64,000 bases of DNA from the NCBI GenBank assembly GCA_037783415.1, contig JAZGTN010000036.1:320001-384000 (forward strand), written 5' to 3'. Origin of the DNA: Leptasterias polaris (Eukaryota; Echinodermata; Asteroidea; Forcipulatida; Asteriidae). Under the pieces are notes generated by a model. That model ran no database searches and was not told the origin of the DNA. It worked only from the letters and a program-made list of their open reading frames with translations. Positions 45,437 to 58,400 of the stretch are shown here, piece by piece. A program made the translations under genes and the position numbers. Each line of letters begins with the position of its first letter. Positions within the stretch are counted from its first letter, which is position 1.

Positions 45437-48400
45437 TGGTTGGCAACGTCGGCGTTGCCAATATGGCAGCTTTTGATGTTGGGCCAACGTTGGTAATTTA
45501 TCGGCAACATCGGGGCTGGCATGATGTTGGTTTCTGACATTGTGCCAATGTTGGCTCCGGGTCGGCAGTGTTGATGTTGGCATTACGTTGGCGATCGACG
45601 TTAAGCCAACGTCAGCCTTAAGTCGGACACTGACATTGGCATTGTGTTGGTGTTTGACATTGGGCCAATGTTGGCTCAGGGTCGGCAGTGTTGATGTTGG
45701 CATTACGTTGGCGATCGACGTTAAGCCAACGTCACCCTTAAGTCGGACACTGACATTGGCTTTGTGTTGGTGTTTGACATTGGGCCAATGTTGGCTCAGG
45801 GTCGGCAGTGTTGATGTTGGCATTACGTTGGCGATCGATGTTAAGCCAACGTCAGCCTTAAGTCGGACACTGACGTTGGCATTGTGTTGGTGTTTTACAT
45901 TGGGCCAATGTTGGCTCAGGGGCGGCAGTGTTGATGTTGGCATTACGTTGGCGATCAACGTTAAGCCAACGTCAGTTTTAAGTCGGAAACTGACATTGGC
46001 ATTGTGTTGGTTTTTTGCATTGGACCAATGTTGGCTTATGGTCGGCAGTGTTAATGTTGGCATTACGTTGGCGATAGATGTTAAGCCAACGTCAGCCTTA
46101 AGTCGGACACTGACATTGGCATTGTGTTGGTGTTTTGACATTGGGCCAATGTTGGCTCAGGGTCGGCAGTGTTGATGTTGGCATTACGTTGGCGGTCGAT
46201 GTTAAGCCAACATCAGTTTTAAGTAGGAAACTAACATCGGCATTGTGTTGGTGTTTTACATTGGGCCAATGTTGGCTCAGGGTCGGCAATGTTGATGTTG
46301 GCATTACGTTGGCGATCGATGTAAAGCCAACATCATTTTTAAGTCGGACACTGACATTGGCATTGTGTTGGTGTTTGACATTGGGCCAATGTTGGCTCAG
46401 GGTCGGCAGTGTTGATGTTGGCATTACGTTGGCGATCGATGTTAAGCCAACGTCAGCCTTTAGTCGGACACTGACGTTGGCATTGTGTTGGTGTTTTACA
46501 TTGGGCCAATGTTGGCTCAGGGGCGGCAGTGTTGATGTTGGCATTACGTTGGCGATCAACGTTAAGCCAACGTCAGTTTTAAGTCGGAAACTGACATTGG
46601 CATTGTGTTGGTTTTTTGCGTTGGACCAATGTTGGCTTATGGTCGGCAGTGTTAATGTTGGCATTACGTTGGCGATAGATGTTAAGCCAACGTCAGCCTT
46701 AAGTCGGACACTGACATTGGCATTGTGTTGGTGTTTTGACATTGGGCCAATGTTGGCTCAGGGTCGGCAGTGTTGATGTTGGCATTACGTTGGCGGTCGA
46801 TGTTAAGCCAACATCAGTTTTAAGTAGGAAACTAACATCGGCATTGTGTTGGTGTTTTACATTGGGCCAATGTTGGCTCAGGGTCGGCAATGTTGATGTT
46901 GGCATTACGTTGGCGATCGATGTTAAGCCAACATCATTTTTAAGTCGGACACTGACATTGGCATTGTGTTGGTGTTTTACATTGGGCCAATGTTGGCTCA
47001 GGGTCGGCAGTGTTGATGTTGGCATTACGTTGGCGGTCGATGTTAAGCCAACATCAGTTTTAAGTAGGACACTGACATTGGCATTGTGTTGGTGTTTTAC
47101 ATTGGGCCAATGTTGGCTCAGGGTCGGCAATATTGATGTTGGCATTACGTTGGCGATCAACGTTAAGCCAACGTCAGTTTTAAGTCGGAAACTGACATTG
47201 GCATTGTGTTGGTTTTTTGCATTGGACCAATGTTGGCTTATGGTCGGCAGTGTTAATGTAGGCATTACGTTGGCGATAGATGTTAAGCCAACGTCAGCCT
47301 TAAGTCGGACACTGACATTGGCATTGTGTTGGTGTTTTACATTGGGCCAATGTTGGCTCAGGGTCGGCAGTGTTGATGTTGGCATTACGTTGGCGGTCGA
47401 TGTTAAGCCAACATCAGTTTTAAGTAGGACACTGACATTGGCATTGTGTTGGTGTTTTACATTGGGCCAATGTTGGCTCAGGGTCGGCAATATTGATATT
47501 GACATTACGTTGGCGGTCGATGTTAAGCCAACATCAGATCTAAGTAGGAAACTAACATTGGCATTGTGTTGGTGTTTTACATTGGGCCAATGTTGGCTCA
47601 GGGTCGGCAGTGTTGATGTTGGCATTATGTTAGCGATCGATGTTACGACAACGTCATTTTTAAGTCGGACACTGACATTGGCATTGTGTTGGTGTTTTAC
47701 ATTGGGCCAATGTTGGCTCAGGGGCGGCAGTGTTGATGTTGGCATAACGTTGGCGATCGACGTTAAGCCAACATAATTTTTAAGTCGGACACTGACATTG
47801 GCATTGTGTTGGTGTTTGACATTGGGCCAATGTTGGCTCAGGGTCGGCAGTGTTGATGTTGGCATTACGTTGGCGATCGATGTTAAACCAACATCATTTT
47901 TAAGTCGGACACTGACATTGGCATTGTGTTGGTGTTTTACATTGGGCCAATGTTGGCTCAGGGTCGGCAGTGTTGATGTTGGCATTACGTTGGCGGTCGA
48001 TGTTAAGCCAACATCAGTTTTAAGTAGGACACTGACATTGGCATTGTGTTGGTGTTTTACATTGGGCCAATGTTGGCTCAGGGTCGGCAATATTGATATT
48101 GACATTACGTTGGCGGTCGATGTTAAGCCAACATCAGATCTAAGTAGGAAACTAACATTGGCATTGTGTTGGTGTTTTACATTGGGCCAATGTTGGCTCA
48201 GGGTCGGCAGTGTTGATGTTGGCATTATGTTAGCGATCGATGTTACGACAACGTCATTTTTAAGTCGGACACTGACATTGGCATTGTGTTGGTGTTTTAC
48301 ATTGGGCCAATGTTGGCTCAGGGGCGGCAGTGTTGATGTTGGCATTACGTTGGCGATCGATGTTAAGCCAACGTCAGCCTTAAGTCGGACACTGACATTG

Positions 48401-50685
48401 GTATTGTGTTGGTGTTTTGACATTGGGCCAATGTTGGCTCAGGGTCGGCAGTGTTAATGTTGGCATTACGTTGGCGATCAACGTTAAGCCAACGTCAGTT
48501 TAAAGTCGGAAACTGACATTGGCATTGTGTTGGTGTTTTGCATTGGACCAATGTTGGCTTATGGTCGGCAGTGTCAATGTTGGCATTACGTTGGCGATCA
48601 ACGTTAAGCCAACGTCAGTTTTAAGTCGGAAACTGACATTGGCATTGTGTTGGTGTTTTGACATTGGGCCAATGTTGGCTCAGGGTCGGCAGTGTCAATG
48701 TTGGCATTACGTTGGCGATCAACGTTAAGCCAACGTCAGTTTTAAGTCGGAAACTGACATTGGCATTGTGTTGGTGTTTTGACATTGGGCCAATGTTGGC
48801 TCAGGGTCGGCAGTGTTAATGTTGGCATTATGTTAGCGATCGATGTTAAGCCAACGTCAGTTTTCAGTCGGACACTGACATTGGCATTGTGTTGGTGTTT
48901 TACATTGGGCCAATGTTGGCTCAGGGTCGGCAATATTGATATTGACATTACGTTGGCGGTCGATGTTAAGCCAACATCAGATCTAAGTAGGAAACTAACA
49001 TTGGCATTGTGTTGGTGTTTTACATTGGGCCAATGTTGGCTCAGGGTCGGCAGTGTTGATGTTGGCATTATGTTAGCGATCGATGTTACGACAACGTCAT
49101 TTTTAAGTCGGACACTGACATTGGCATTGTGTTGGTGTTTTACATTGGGCCAATGTTGGCTCAGGGGCGGCAGTGTTGATGTTGGCATAACGTTGGCGAT
49201 CGACGTTAAGCCAACATAATTTTTAAGTCAGACACTGACATTGGCATTGTGTTGGTGTTTGACATTGGGCCAATGTTGGCTCAGGGTCGGCAGTGTTGAT
49301 GTTGGCATTACGTTGGCGATCGATGTTAAACCAACATCATTTTTAAGTCGGACACTGACATTGGCATTGTGTTGGTGTTTTACATTGGGCCAATGTTGGC
49401 TCAGGGTCGGCAGTGTTGATGTTGGCATTACGTTGGCGGTCGATGTTAAGCCAACATCAGTTTTAAGTAGGACACTGACATTGGCATTGTGTTGGTGTTT
49501 TACATTGGGCCAATGTTGGCTCAGGGTCGGCAATATTGATATTGACATTACGTTGGCGGTCGATGTTAAGCCAACATCAGATCTAAGTAGGAAACTAACA
49601 TTGGCATTGTGTTGGTGTTTTACATTGGGCCAATGTTGGCTCAGGGTCGGCAGTGTTGATGTTGGCATTATGTTAGCGATCGATGTTACGACAACGTCAT
49701 TTTTAAGTCGGACACTGACATTGGCATTGTGTTGGTGTTTTACATTGGGCCAATGTTGGCTCAGGGGCGGCAGTGTTGATGTTGGCATTACGTTGGCGAT
49801 CGATGTTAAGCCAACGTCAGCCTTAAGTCGGACACTGACATTGGTATTGTGTTGGTGTTTTGACATTGGGCCAATGTTGGCTCAGGGTCGGCAGTGTTAA
49901 TGTTGGCATTACGTTGGCGATCAACGTTAAGCCAACGTCAGTTTAAAGTCGGAAACTGACATTGGCATTGTGTTGGTGTTTTGCATTGGACCAATGTTGG
50001 CTTATGGTCGGCAGTGTCAATGTTGGCATTACGTTGGCGATCAACGTTAAGCCAACGTCAGTTTTAAGTCGGAAACTGACATTGGCATTGTGTTGGTGTT
50101 TTGACATTGGGCCAATGTTGGCTCAGGGTCGGCAGTGTCAATGTTGGCATTACGTTGGCGATCAACGTTAAGCCAACGTCAGTTTTAAGTCGGAAACTGA
50201 CATTGGCATTGTGTTGGTGTTTTGACATTGGGCCAATGTTGGCTCAGGGTCGGCAGTGTTAATGTTGGCATTATGTTAGCGATCGATGTTAAGCCAACGT
50301 CAGTTTTCAGTCGGACACTGACATTGGCATTGTGTTGGTGTTTTACATTGGGCCAATGTTGGCTCAGGGTCGGCAGTGTTGATGTTGGAATTACGTTGGC
50401 GATCAACGTTAAGCCAACGTCAGCCTTAAGTTGGACACTACCATTGGCATTGTGTTGGTGTTTTACATTGGGCCAATGTTGGCTCAGGGTCGGCAATATT
50501 GATATTGGCATTACGTTGGCGGTCGATGTTAAGCCAACATCAGATCTAAGTAGGAAACTAACATTGGCATTGTGTTGGTGTTTTACATTGGGCCAATGTT
50601 GGCTCAGGGTCGGCAGTGTTGATGTTGGCATTATGTTAGCGATCGATGTTAAGCCAACGTCAGTTTTAAGTCGGACATCGTGCAT
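45420..50685. repeat. 120-bp subterminal array, ~44 units, with higher-order duplications
   Basis: TGGGCCAATGTTGGCTCAGG recurs every 120-121 bases from about 45,660 to 50,600 (more diverged at the left edge). Each unit holds several palindromic or half sites (GGCCAATGTTGG, GCCAACGTCAG, GATGTTGGCATTACGTTGGC). Larger blocks are also duplicated: about 47.8-48.7 kb is nearly identical to 49.24-50.17 kb (offset 1,443 bp, 12 units), and about 45.5-46.1 to 46.1-46.7 kb (offset ~600 bp, 5 units). Because 120 is divisible by three and the unit lacks stops in one frame on each strand, long frames (to 574 codons) run through both strands; I treat them as by-products, not genes. Confidence 0.95.
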
Positions 50686-50689
50686 GCAT

Positions 50690-52727
50690 TGTACCTATGG
50701 TGCGAGACAGAGCATTTACAAAGCTATAATTTAGAAACTTTATGAAGAGCGCAATATTTGAAGTGAAATTCAGCACCAGCCCCACTTCATTATCACTAAA
50801 CGCACGACTTTCAGGGCAAATTTTGTTATTAAAATGAGTTTCATAACTTAGTATAGTATTAATATTTTGTGTTAATTAAAGTGTCTTTTAATTTCACGAC
50901 AAATTAGGATCTATGATGGGTGATGTTTTCAGCCGCATGGCTATACAATAGCCAGCCGAATTGCAGCCCGCAGCAAAATGAGCCGCGATCTTTACAAATA
51001 ATTTACAAAGCATTGGCAGTTTCTATTCATACAAGAGGGAAGAGTGTGTTAGAGAATGGGAACATTTGGGGGGGCCTCCCTCTACCCCATATCGGGCATG
51101 GTATAAGTTTGTTCGCCAACAGAGTGCAGTGTGTTCAACCATGGAGGAGGAAGGCCTCCATGGTTTAACCGAATAGAACTAGCGCATGCGTAAATTGCTC
51201 TTCATCGCGGTACGTCGCGGTACTCGACTCGCGCCGCACGCATGAGCACAGGGGGGGGGCGGACACGAAAAAGAAAAGGGCGCCATCAACGTTGATACTC
51301 GTCTCATTCGTGAGCATTCCTTACACACGCACGCAGTCAGGGCGCAGTCTACCCAAGCGAGCAGGCTGACATCGTGCACTGCATGTACGATGAGTTGTAT
51401 ACAAGGAGTTGTATACACGGTTTGTCACCCTGACTGCTTGGTATGCCATACCAACACACACAGATTCCAGACGCCGACTGGTCTACACATGAAACCGATA
51501 ACGGAATTTACTATTTAATTCGAACGTTACATTTTGAAAATCATAAAAAACGATTGGGTAGAATGAGTGGATTTTTTTAAAAAACTTCACAATGTTAGAA
51601 AACCATATATTAAAACAAGAACTTGAAAAATCTCAGGGGTAGAATGGTCAAATTTGTCACTTTCGTCACGGTTTGTGACACTATTTTAGGGGTGTCGGAA
51701 TTTTCGTTCAAAGCAACATTACACATTGATTAACGGTACGATGCTGTTGCCTGGCCACGCGCCTGATGTTGGAGGGATGGATGCATTTTCCAAAAGGTCT
51801 TTTTAGATTTTTGTCAAATTTTTGCATTTACTTTCACTCCAAAAAAATTACAAAAAAACTATGCATATATAATTGGTCAAAATACTGCCTTATTTTTATC
51901 TAATGAAATCCATTCGTGTTAGTGCAAAAATTATTCACCCCTATTTTTGTAATGGTACGTTCACACAGCATCGCGGAAAGAATTGCGCAATATCGTGTCC
52001 GCCCCCCCCCCCCCCCCCCCCACTCCCCTGCATGAGCACATGTGCTAGTACAAGTACGTGGCCACGTGCTCTATCCGATATACGATCGAACCGTGCGCGT
52101 TGTTGTATCTATCTATCTTTAGCTTTCTCACAGCGGGCGTGTTGTTGGTGCGTGGAAGTGTTACAGAGCATTGTACTATTTCTTTTATCAATATCAATCG
52201 GATTCATCTAAGCATTTATTGACAGGTAAAGTGCACTATAAGTATTTACAAATACCCATGATTATGATGTTTGGTTTATTTGTTTCAATAAGTGAGTGGA
52301 AGTTGTATTCCCAGCGATAATCCTTTTGGTTGATCTCTTGTCTGGCCATGCTGTCTCCATGCTGGCCCACTGTAACACTAACAGTGACTGTAATTGAAAT
52401 AGTCCTCCATTTGGTGGTACTGTAGTGTTTCTTTTGGTGCCCCTTTCTTTTCACACATCAACAGTACAGTAGGGCCTAATCAACAGTGTAGAGATTTATT
52501 CAACCTTTAGTGATGTGAATACATACTGTGAAAGTATCGGTGAAGTTACCTGTGATCTGCAAATTAAAGTGGTAGGCCTAGGCCCTATTTTAATAAAAAA
52601 ATGTATTTGCCTATTCGGATCATACAAATTAAACCTAACCTGTAATGTTACTGTTGTGAATAGGCCTACGTACAACTACATGTAACGTTACATTTTGACA
52701 TTCTGTAAGTTTTTTCATGTTTTTATC
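50690..52727. other. Leader region between array and transposase gene
   Basis: No exon seen. An inverted pair CATGAGCACAGGGGGGGGG and GCGGACACGA (about 51,241-51,270), facing TCGTGTCCGC with a C-run and GCATGAGCAC (about 51,992-52,040), suggests a nested ~0.8-kb fold-back insertion. The palindrome CCATGGAGGAGGAAGGCCTC at about 51,138 precedes it. The promoter of the transposase gene should lie within 52.2-52.7 kb but no clear TATA element is seen. Confidence 0.4.
51241..52040. mobile_element. Possible nested fold-back insertion
   Basis: The ends carry G/C homopolymer runs flanked by GCGGACACG and by CATGAGCAC in inverted orientation. Arms are short (~28 bp) and interrupted by the homopolymers, so the call is tentative. 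Confidence 0.35.
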
Positions 52728-54941
52728 ATGGCTGAATATAACTCATATTGGACTGTTCGTCGCCGTGTTAAAGCCAGGGTGGAAAAACAGTGCCTTGCTA
52801 TAGCATTGGAAAGGCAGGAAATTGATGGCCAATTGAATCAAGCCGTAGGTGGAATTGTTCTTAATGAAGATAGGCCTACTGATGATTTGCCTATGTTTGA
52901 AATGGCTAGTGATGTCGTAGACATTAATTTTCATCATGGTAACAACACTGACATGACTGACATGTTTGATGATATTTTGATCGAAGGAAATAACCATCAG
53001 GGTTTACACTTCACACAAGAATTAGGCCTACCCGTACATATAGGTGAACAAATGGAACTTCAAGATCCGGGAATGAATCAGGGTTCAATTAGGGATAATA
53101 ATGATCAAAACCTGACAAGTGACGATGATGACAATGATAGTTTTCCAGAAAGGCTACCTAGTAGTGATGATGACTCTGAAATCGAACCAGACCCAACTGA
53201 AACAATGATTACAGAACTCAATGAATGGGCAGTTCGTTTTAAAATCCCACACACGGCACTTTCATCCCTTCTAAATCTGCTTCGTGTCTATCACCCTGAC
53301 TTGCCCAAAGACCCCCGCACTGTACTTGGCACAGTTACTAAATACAATGTAAAAGACATTTGCAATGGTCAATATTATCATTTTGGGGTAAAATCTGCCA
53401 TCGTAGAAGAGTTAGTTAGATGTCAGGAGCCGGTAGATGTTACATGCTTGAAACTACAACTTAACATTGATGGACTGCCATTATTCAAAAGCTCAAATGC
53501 CCAGTTTTGGCCAATTTTGGGAATGGTTGAGAACCTCTCTGTCAAAAATCGAGACGTGCATATACTTGGCCTCTTTTATGGTACAGCAAAACCAAAACCT
53601 GTCAATGAATTTTTGCATGATTTCAGTTATGAGATGAATATTCTTCAAACAGAAGGAATCTTTCATGATGGCAAACACTATGACATTGAGATATCTTCCA
53701 TACTTTGTGACACACCTGCTCGTGCTTTTGTAAAAAATGTTAAGGGTCACAATGGGTACTCGGGATGTGACAAGTGTGTTCAACGCGGTCAGTATATGTC
53801 TCACAGAATGACATTTCCAGAAAGTGACGCTCGTCTCAGAAGTGATGCACAATTTGCTGAAATGTCGGACCATAATCATCACATAGGACCACCCCCCATG
53901 GCAGGGTTAACTGTAGGATTTGTGTCTCAATTTCCTTTGGACTACATGCACCTTGTTTGTCTAGGTGTAATGAGACGGTTACTCTACTTTTGGATCAAGG
54001 GTCCACTCACTTGCAGAATTGGTACGGCTGCTGTTTCTAGAATTTCAGATGCATTGATTTCTTTGAAAGGATTTATTCCCTGTGAATTTGCCAGAAAGCC
54101 CAGGTCATTATCTGAAATGGATCGATGGAAAGCTACTGAATTTAGGCAGTTTCTGCTATACACAGGGCCAGTGGTTTTACGAGGCAATTTAGAAGATGCT
54201 GTCTATAAGAACTTCCTGTTGCTTCATGTTGCAATTACAATCTTGATCAGTCCAACCTTCTCTGGAGTGTTGTGTGAATATGCACATGATTTATTAGTCA
54301 ATTTTGTCAGTCACTTTGCAGATTTATATGGCCATGAGCATCGGGTGTACAATATACATGGACTAACTCATTTAGCTGCAGAAGTGAGGCAATATGGACC
54401 CATTGACAATATTTCATGCTTTCCATTTGAAAACTTTCTTCAGACTCTGAAAAAAATGGTTCGAAAACCCTCATTCCCTCTTCAACAGGTAATTCGCAGA
54501 CACTCGGAAAGTCAGGGGACTAAACGGAAAGAACAGCCAAAACAATAAAGGCTGAGGAAAATACACCATGAGGGCCCCCTACCAGCTGGCTACCGTCATG
54601 CCATTCAGTATAGGGAGTTGCAGTTAAATAGTTTTCTAGTAACCCGATCGCAGGGTAACAACTGTGTGAGAATACAGGATAATGTTGTGTTGGTGCATAA
54701 TCTTCTTTTTGATGGGCAGAGGGAAGAAACAGTTGTTGTGTTTGAAAAGTTTCGATGTGTAGACAATTTTTATTCATATCCATTGGATTCAAATTCACTG
54801 GGAATTTACCGTATCTCTGTCCCTCGAGGAGAGTTTCATGTAGTATCATCCTCAGAGATAACAGAGAAATATGTTCTCCTCCCTTCTAATGGTTCTGGTG
54901 GTTCTTATGTTGCTATACCGGAGGCTCATCACACAAGTTAA
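52728..54941 (+). pseudogene. Tnp2-like transposase of the 17-kb element, one in-frame stop
   Basis: From ATG 52,728 (MAEYNSYWTVRRRVKARVEK) the frame runs 606 codons to TAA at 54,546-54,548, then stays open in the same frame to 54,941. Features: an acidic Asp/Glu-rich N-part (~60-150); QLNIDGLPLFKSS (Asp ~248); SILCDTPARAF (Asp ~328); a zinc-like GYSGCDKC; PLDYMHLVCLGVMRRLL; HGLTHLAAEVRQYGP; and CFPFENFLQTLKKMVRKPS (Glu ~568). These are the DDE positions of the animal CACTA-like transposase family. The part after the stop (YRELQLNSFLVTRSQGNNCV, FRCVDNFYSYP) is the usual C-terminal domain of these proteins, so the TAA interrupts a once longer product of about 737 residues. No GT-AG intron removes the stop in phase. 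The role would be excision and reintegration at the TTACCCAGATA ends. Confidence 0.82.
54546..54548 (+). other. Premature TAA in the transposase frame
   Basis: The codon string is CCA AAA CAA TAA AGG CTG AGG. Frame and family resemblance continue on both sides, so this is a single nonsense change rather than the natural end. Confidence 0.75.
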
Positions 54942-55443
54942 TTGCTATACTATTGGACCATCCGTGTTATTTGTATAAAAAAAAGAGTAAGCGGGGCCTG
55001 TCAAAATGGCCACCAGACCTATTTTCCAAAATGGTCACCTCTACGATTTTCCAAGATGGCGGCCACCAGCTTTCACAACACAAGGTTCTATTTGTTTGGA
55101 ATATATATATTTTTTTACTTGCTTTTGCTTGTTTTTTGTGGGTATATAAAAAAAAAGGATGTGGGTGGGATGCTAAATATGTTTTATGTTTTTTTACTCT
55201 GACTTATACATGGTGCTGTGGTATTTCCTGCGTATCATGTGCTCTAGCAGCATTGCAGTGATAACAAATGTAAATCATGCACCCTCATCACAACTAATGT
55301 ATGTAGAGTCTGTTCATCTGATCGGTATTTCCTTACAGTCATTTGCTTGTATTATTAGTGCACTTTACCATTCTATTCTATACAAAATTAGAATTTATTT
55401 ATTACATGTAGAGTTTTGTTCTGGAAACACTTAATGCCCAGCC

Positions 55444-58400
55444 ATGTTTGCAGTTGTGGAATTTCAAGAAACTTCTGAAGTTGAGGTAGTGCCCATAAAC
55501 TGGCTGACGAATGATGGCAAGATATGTTCCTGGCCTTCAAGTAGTGGTGTGGGTGCTGCACAAAAAATAGTGAAGGCTGTACAAAACCAAGTGGAGCCGG
55601 CTGATGACTGGGAGAAATTCACCATCAAGCGCATAATGTGCAAGACAGGTATATAAAACAATATTATGACAATAAATTCAGAAGGGTAATTTGTTTGTTT
55701 ACATCATATATTTATGGGTAGGCATATCATACGCGTCTGTAAATAGCCCTGTAAATAATCACATTAACAGGTAAGCCATGTCTTTTATTTCAGATCAGTA
55801 CAAAAAAGCACAACAAAAATGTCGGTTAGCAGAGGATGTTTCGGACCTGCAGACAGGGCAGTCATCAGATGAAGAAAACAATCGCCAGCCAAAGCGCAGA
55901 AAGTTGTAAGTCTCTAATTCTATAATTCATTAATTTTCATGTCTGTCAAAAGCTCTGGTAAAACAAAATAATTTGTAAGAAATTCCATTCCAATGTAAAA
56001 ACAAAAATCTTAATTTGCTTTTGTTCGCCTTATTCAAATAGTCACATATTTCAGTTTAACAATTTTTTAATGATTTTTCTTCAGCCCAAATCGTCGCTTC
56101 CTGGACGGAGAATCCTCAGATGAGGAACATAACCAACATGCCAGCAAGGTCGCCCCGACCAGGTGTATTCCACCACCACCACCACCACCACTCCCAAGCG
56201 TGCCTGTACGTCAAACAACCCATCGACGCATAGTAATGCCCTTATCAAGCAGTCCTACTACATCATCCAATTTTGCGTCCTCCAACAAGACTCCTGCCCC
56301 CCAGGTTGTTGACATTCCCCAGGCCCGACTTGGCTTGTCACAGCTTGCCCCTTCGCGTAAGTATAATACAGCTAGGTAGGGATAAGGAACGGATCATCTT
56401 ATGTTTACTTTTTAGAAAATCATCTTGGGTGTGTGTTCTGGTCAGATATTATTCCACGTTTATTGCTGGAATCAGACAGCCCAGACAAACTTAAGGTAAC
56501 AGGAGTGTTTGCTCTCAGTGAAGTGAAGTGCCTGTTATAGTTGTCATATTCCTGACTTTATCTTTGTTGGAGTTGTGGTGGTACTTTGCTGTGGTGGTAC
56601 GGTTGGCATAATCATGTTATTCCATGTGGCCCATCCCCAGCAAACGATATTCCACTAAGGGTGAAAAATGCATCTGTCGGTTTATAATAAGGTTGAAACG
56701 TTTAATCACAAAACAATAAGCAGTCCTTTGTATTTATTTACAGCAATTGAAAGGCAACTTCTAGCCGGGATGGAGGTGCTGAAGGTGAAGATGGCCAGCC
56801 AAGAGCGTCTCCTTCAGCACATTCTAGACCGGTTAGATATGTCGCCAGTAGCAAGCTGTGACCTGCCCGATGAATTTGAATTTCCGCTGGGAACAATGGA
56901 CAAATTGGATGCCTTAGAGACTAAAGTGTCTGCAGATAGGGTTGTCAAGAACAAATTGGTGAGTCAATGCCAAGTGTTTGGAAAATGTTGACTTGAATTG
57001 CAGAAGAAATTTGAAATAAAATACAGTGAAACACTGCTATAACGAACACTATGAGAACAATCAAAAAATGTTTGGAATAGTTGGGTGGGGCAGTGATTTG
57101 CTATGTGTAATGTTCGGTATGTTTTGTACACAAAAACCAGGAGCCAAAAGTTGTGTTCGGTATAGACCGTATCAAATACCCCATTGTTGCCATGAAAGCG
57201 ACCATATTGTGGGGCAAACATTGTGCGTGCTCAGCGTATATTATGTACATGCACACCATGTACGCCAAACGCACACCATATTCGATACGGTCTATAGCCA
57301 AATGTTCGTTATATTGGTGTTCATTATGGCAGAATTCCGCTGTATGTTAACACAACTGTACAAACCCAAGAAATGCATTTTATGTGTTCAGAGTCCCATC
57401 ATCAGTTTGCATCTTGTCAATGACAGCGTTTATGGTGATTGACACATATTACGCTTTAAGCATATGGACACCCATCAAATGACTGCTTTGGGATAAGTGG
57501 ATAAAACGTCAGTACACTAATAATATTATGTAAAATCGTGTTTCTTTGTTTCTGATTTACAGGAAGGTCACTTAAGCACAGTTGGGGGAAGGAATGTCGT
57601 GGACTGTGTCAGGCGGGCAATGAGTTGTTTATTAAACAACACCATTGCCCAGCAGTTCAGCCTGCGGGGGAAACGGGGAAAGCGTGCATTCAACACACTC
57701 AAGATATTTGGAGTTTTGAAAAGTAAGTCTTGACTATACATGTACATCATTCCCACAATACATCACTTAAACACTTGTAAAAGTGCGAGATCTTGTTACG
57801 TATAGATGTACACAAACATTTATGAAATTTATGCCTTTCTGCTCTACCTTGCCGAGGTTTTGCTGTAATTAAACTGTTGTGTGATAACAGTGCTCTCCTT
57901 TACTTGAGACATTTAGTTAATTGGTTGTTGACGATTTTGATGACACGAGCATGTGCCTGGATTAGTCAGTTTCCATGAATATAAGGATGTGTGACGTTCT
58001 CAATGGTTTTATTTTACATCTTATAATTATTTATTAATAACACAATTTGAAAGAAACATTTTGTGTCTTCCGGTATATTTGTAATTGATTTTCTTTAAAA
58101 ATAAATCTTTAGGAACGCCCACAAAAATAGGCCACTTGCTCGATTCCACCATTGAGTAATTTATTCACGAGCTATTCATGGGCAGTCCACCCTATGAGTA
58201 TATTATGTAATGCATGTGACGTCAGTGGTGGAATCGAGCAAGTGGCCTATTTTTTGTGGGCGTTCCCGAAGACTATTATTTTTAAAGAAAATACATCAAT
58301 ATAAAATAATACCGGAAGACACAAAACATTCCTTTCAAATTGTTTCATTGTTAAATAATTATAAGGTGTAAAATAAAACCATTATTATTGAGTACGTCAC

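Noticed and set aside
45413..50734. Long open frames (up to 574 codons on minus, 346 on plus) with 40-residue repeats
   Set aside because: They run on both strands of the 120-bp array because the unit is divisible by three and stop-free in one frame per strand. The peptides have no domain and simply mirror each other.
52369..52396. CACTGTAACACTAACAGTG as a CACTA-type left end of the transposase gene's element
   Set aside because: No matching right end was found, whereas the TTACCCAGATA pair encloses both genes and both arrays.
54490..54548. A short intron that would remove the in-frame stop of the transposase
   Set aside because: CAGGTAATT at 54,487 looks donor-like, but no AG acceptor downstream of the stop keeps the phase.
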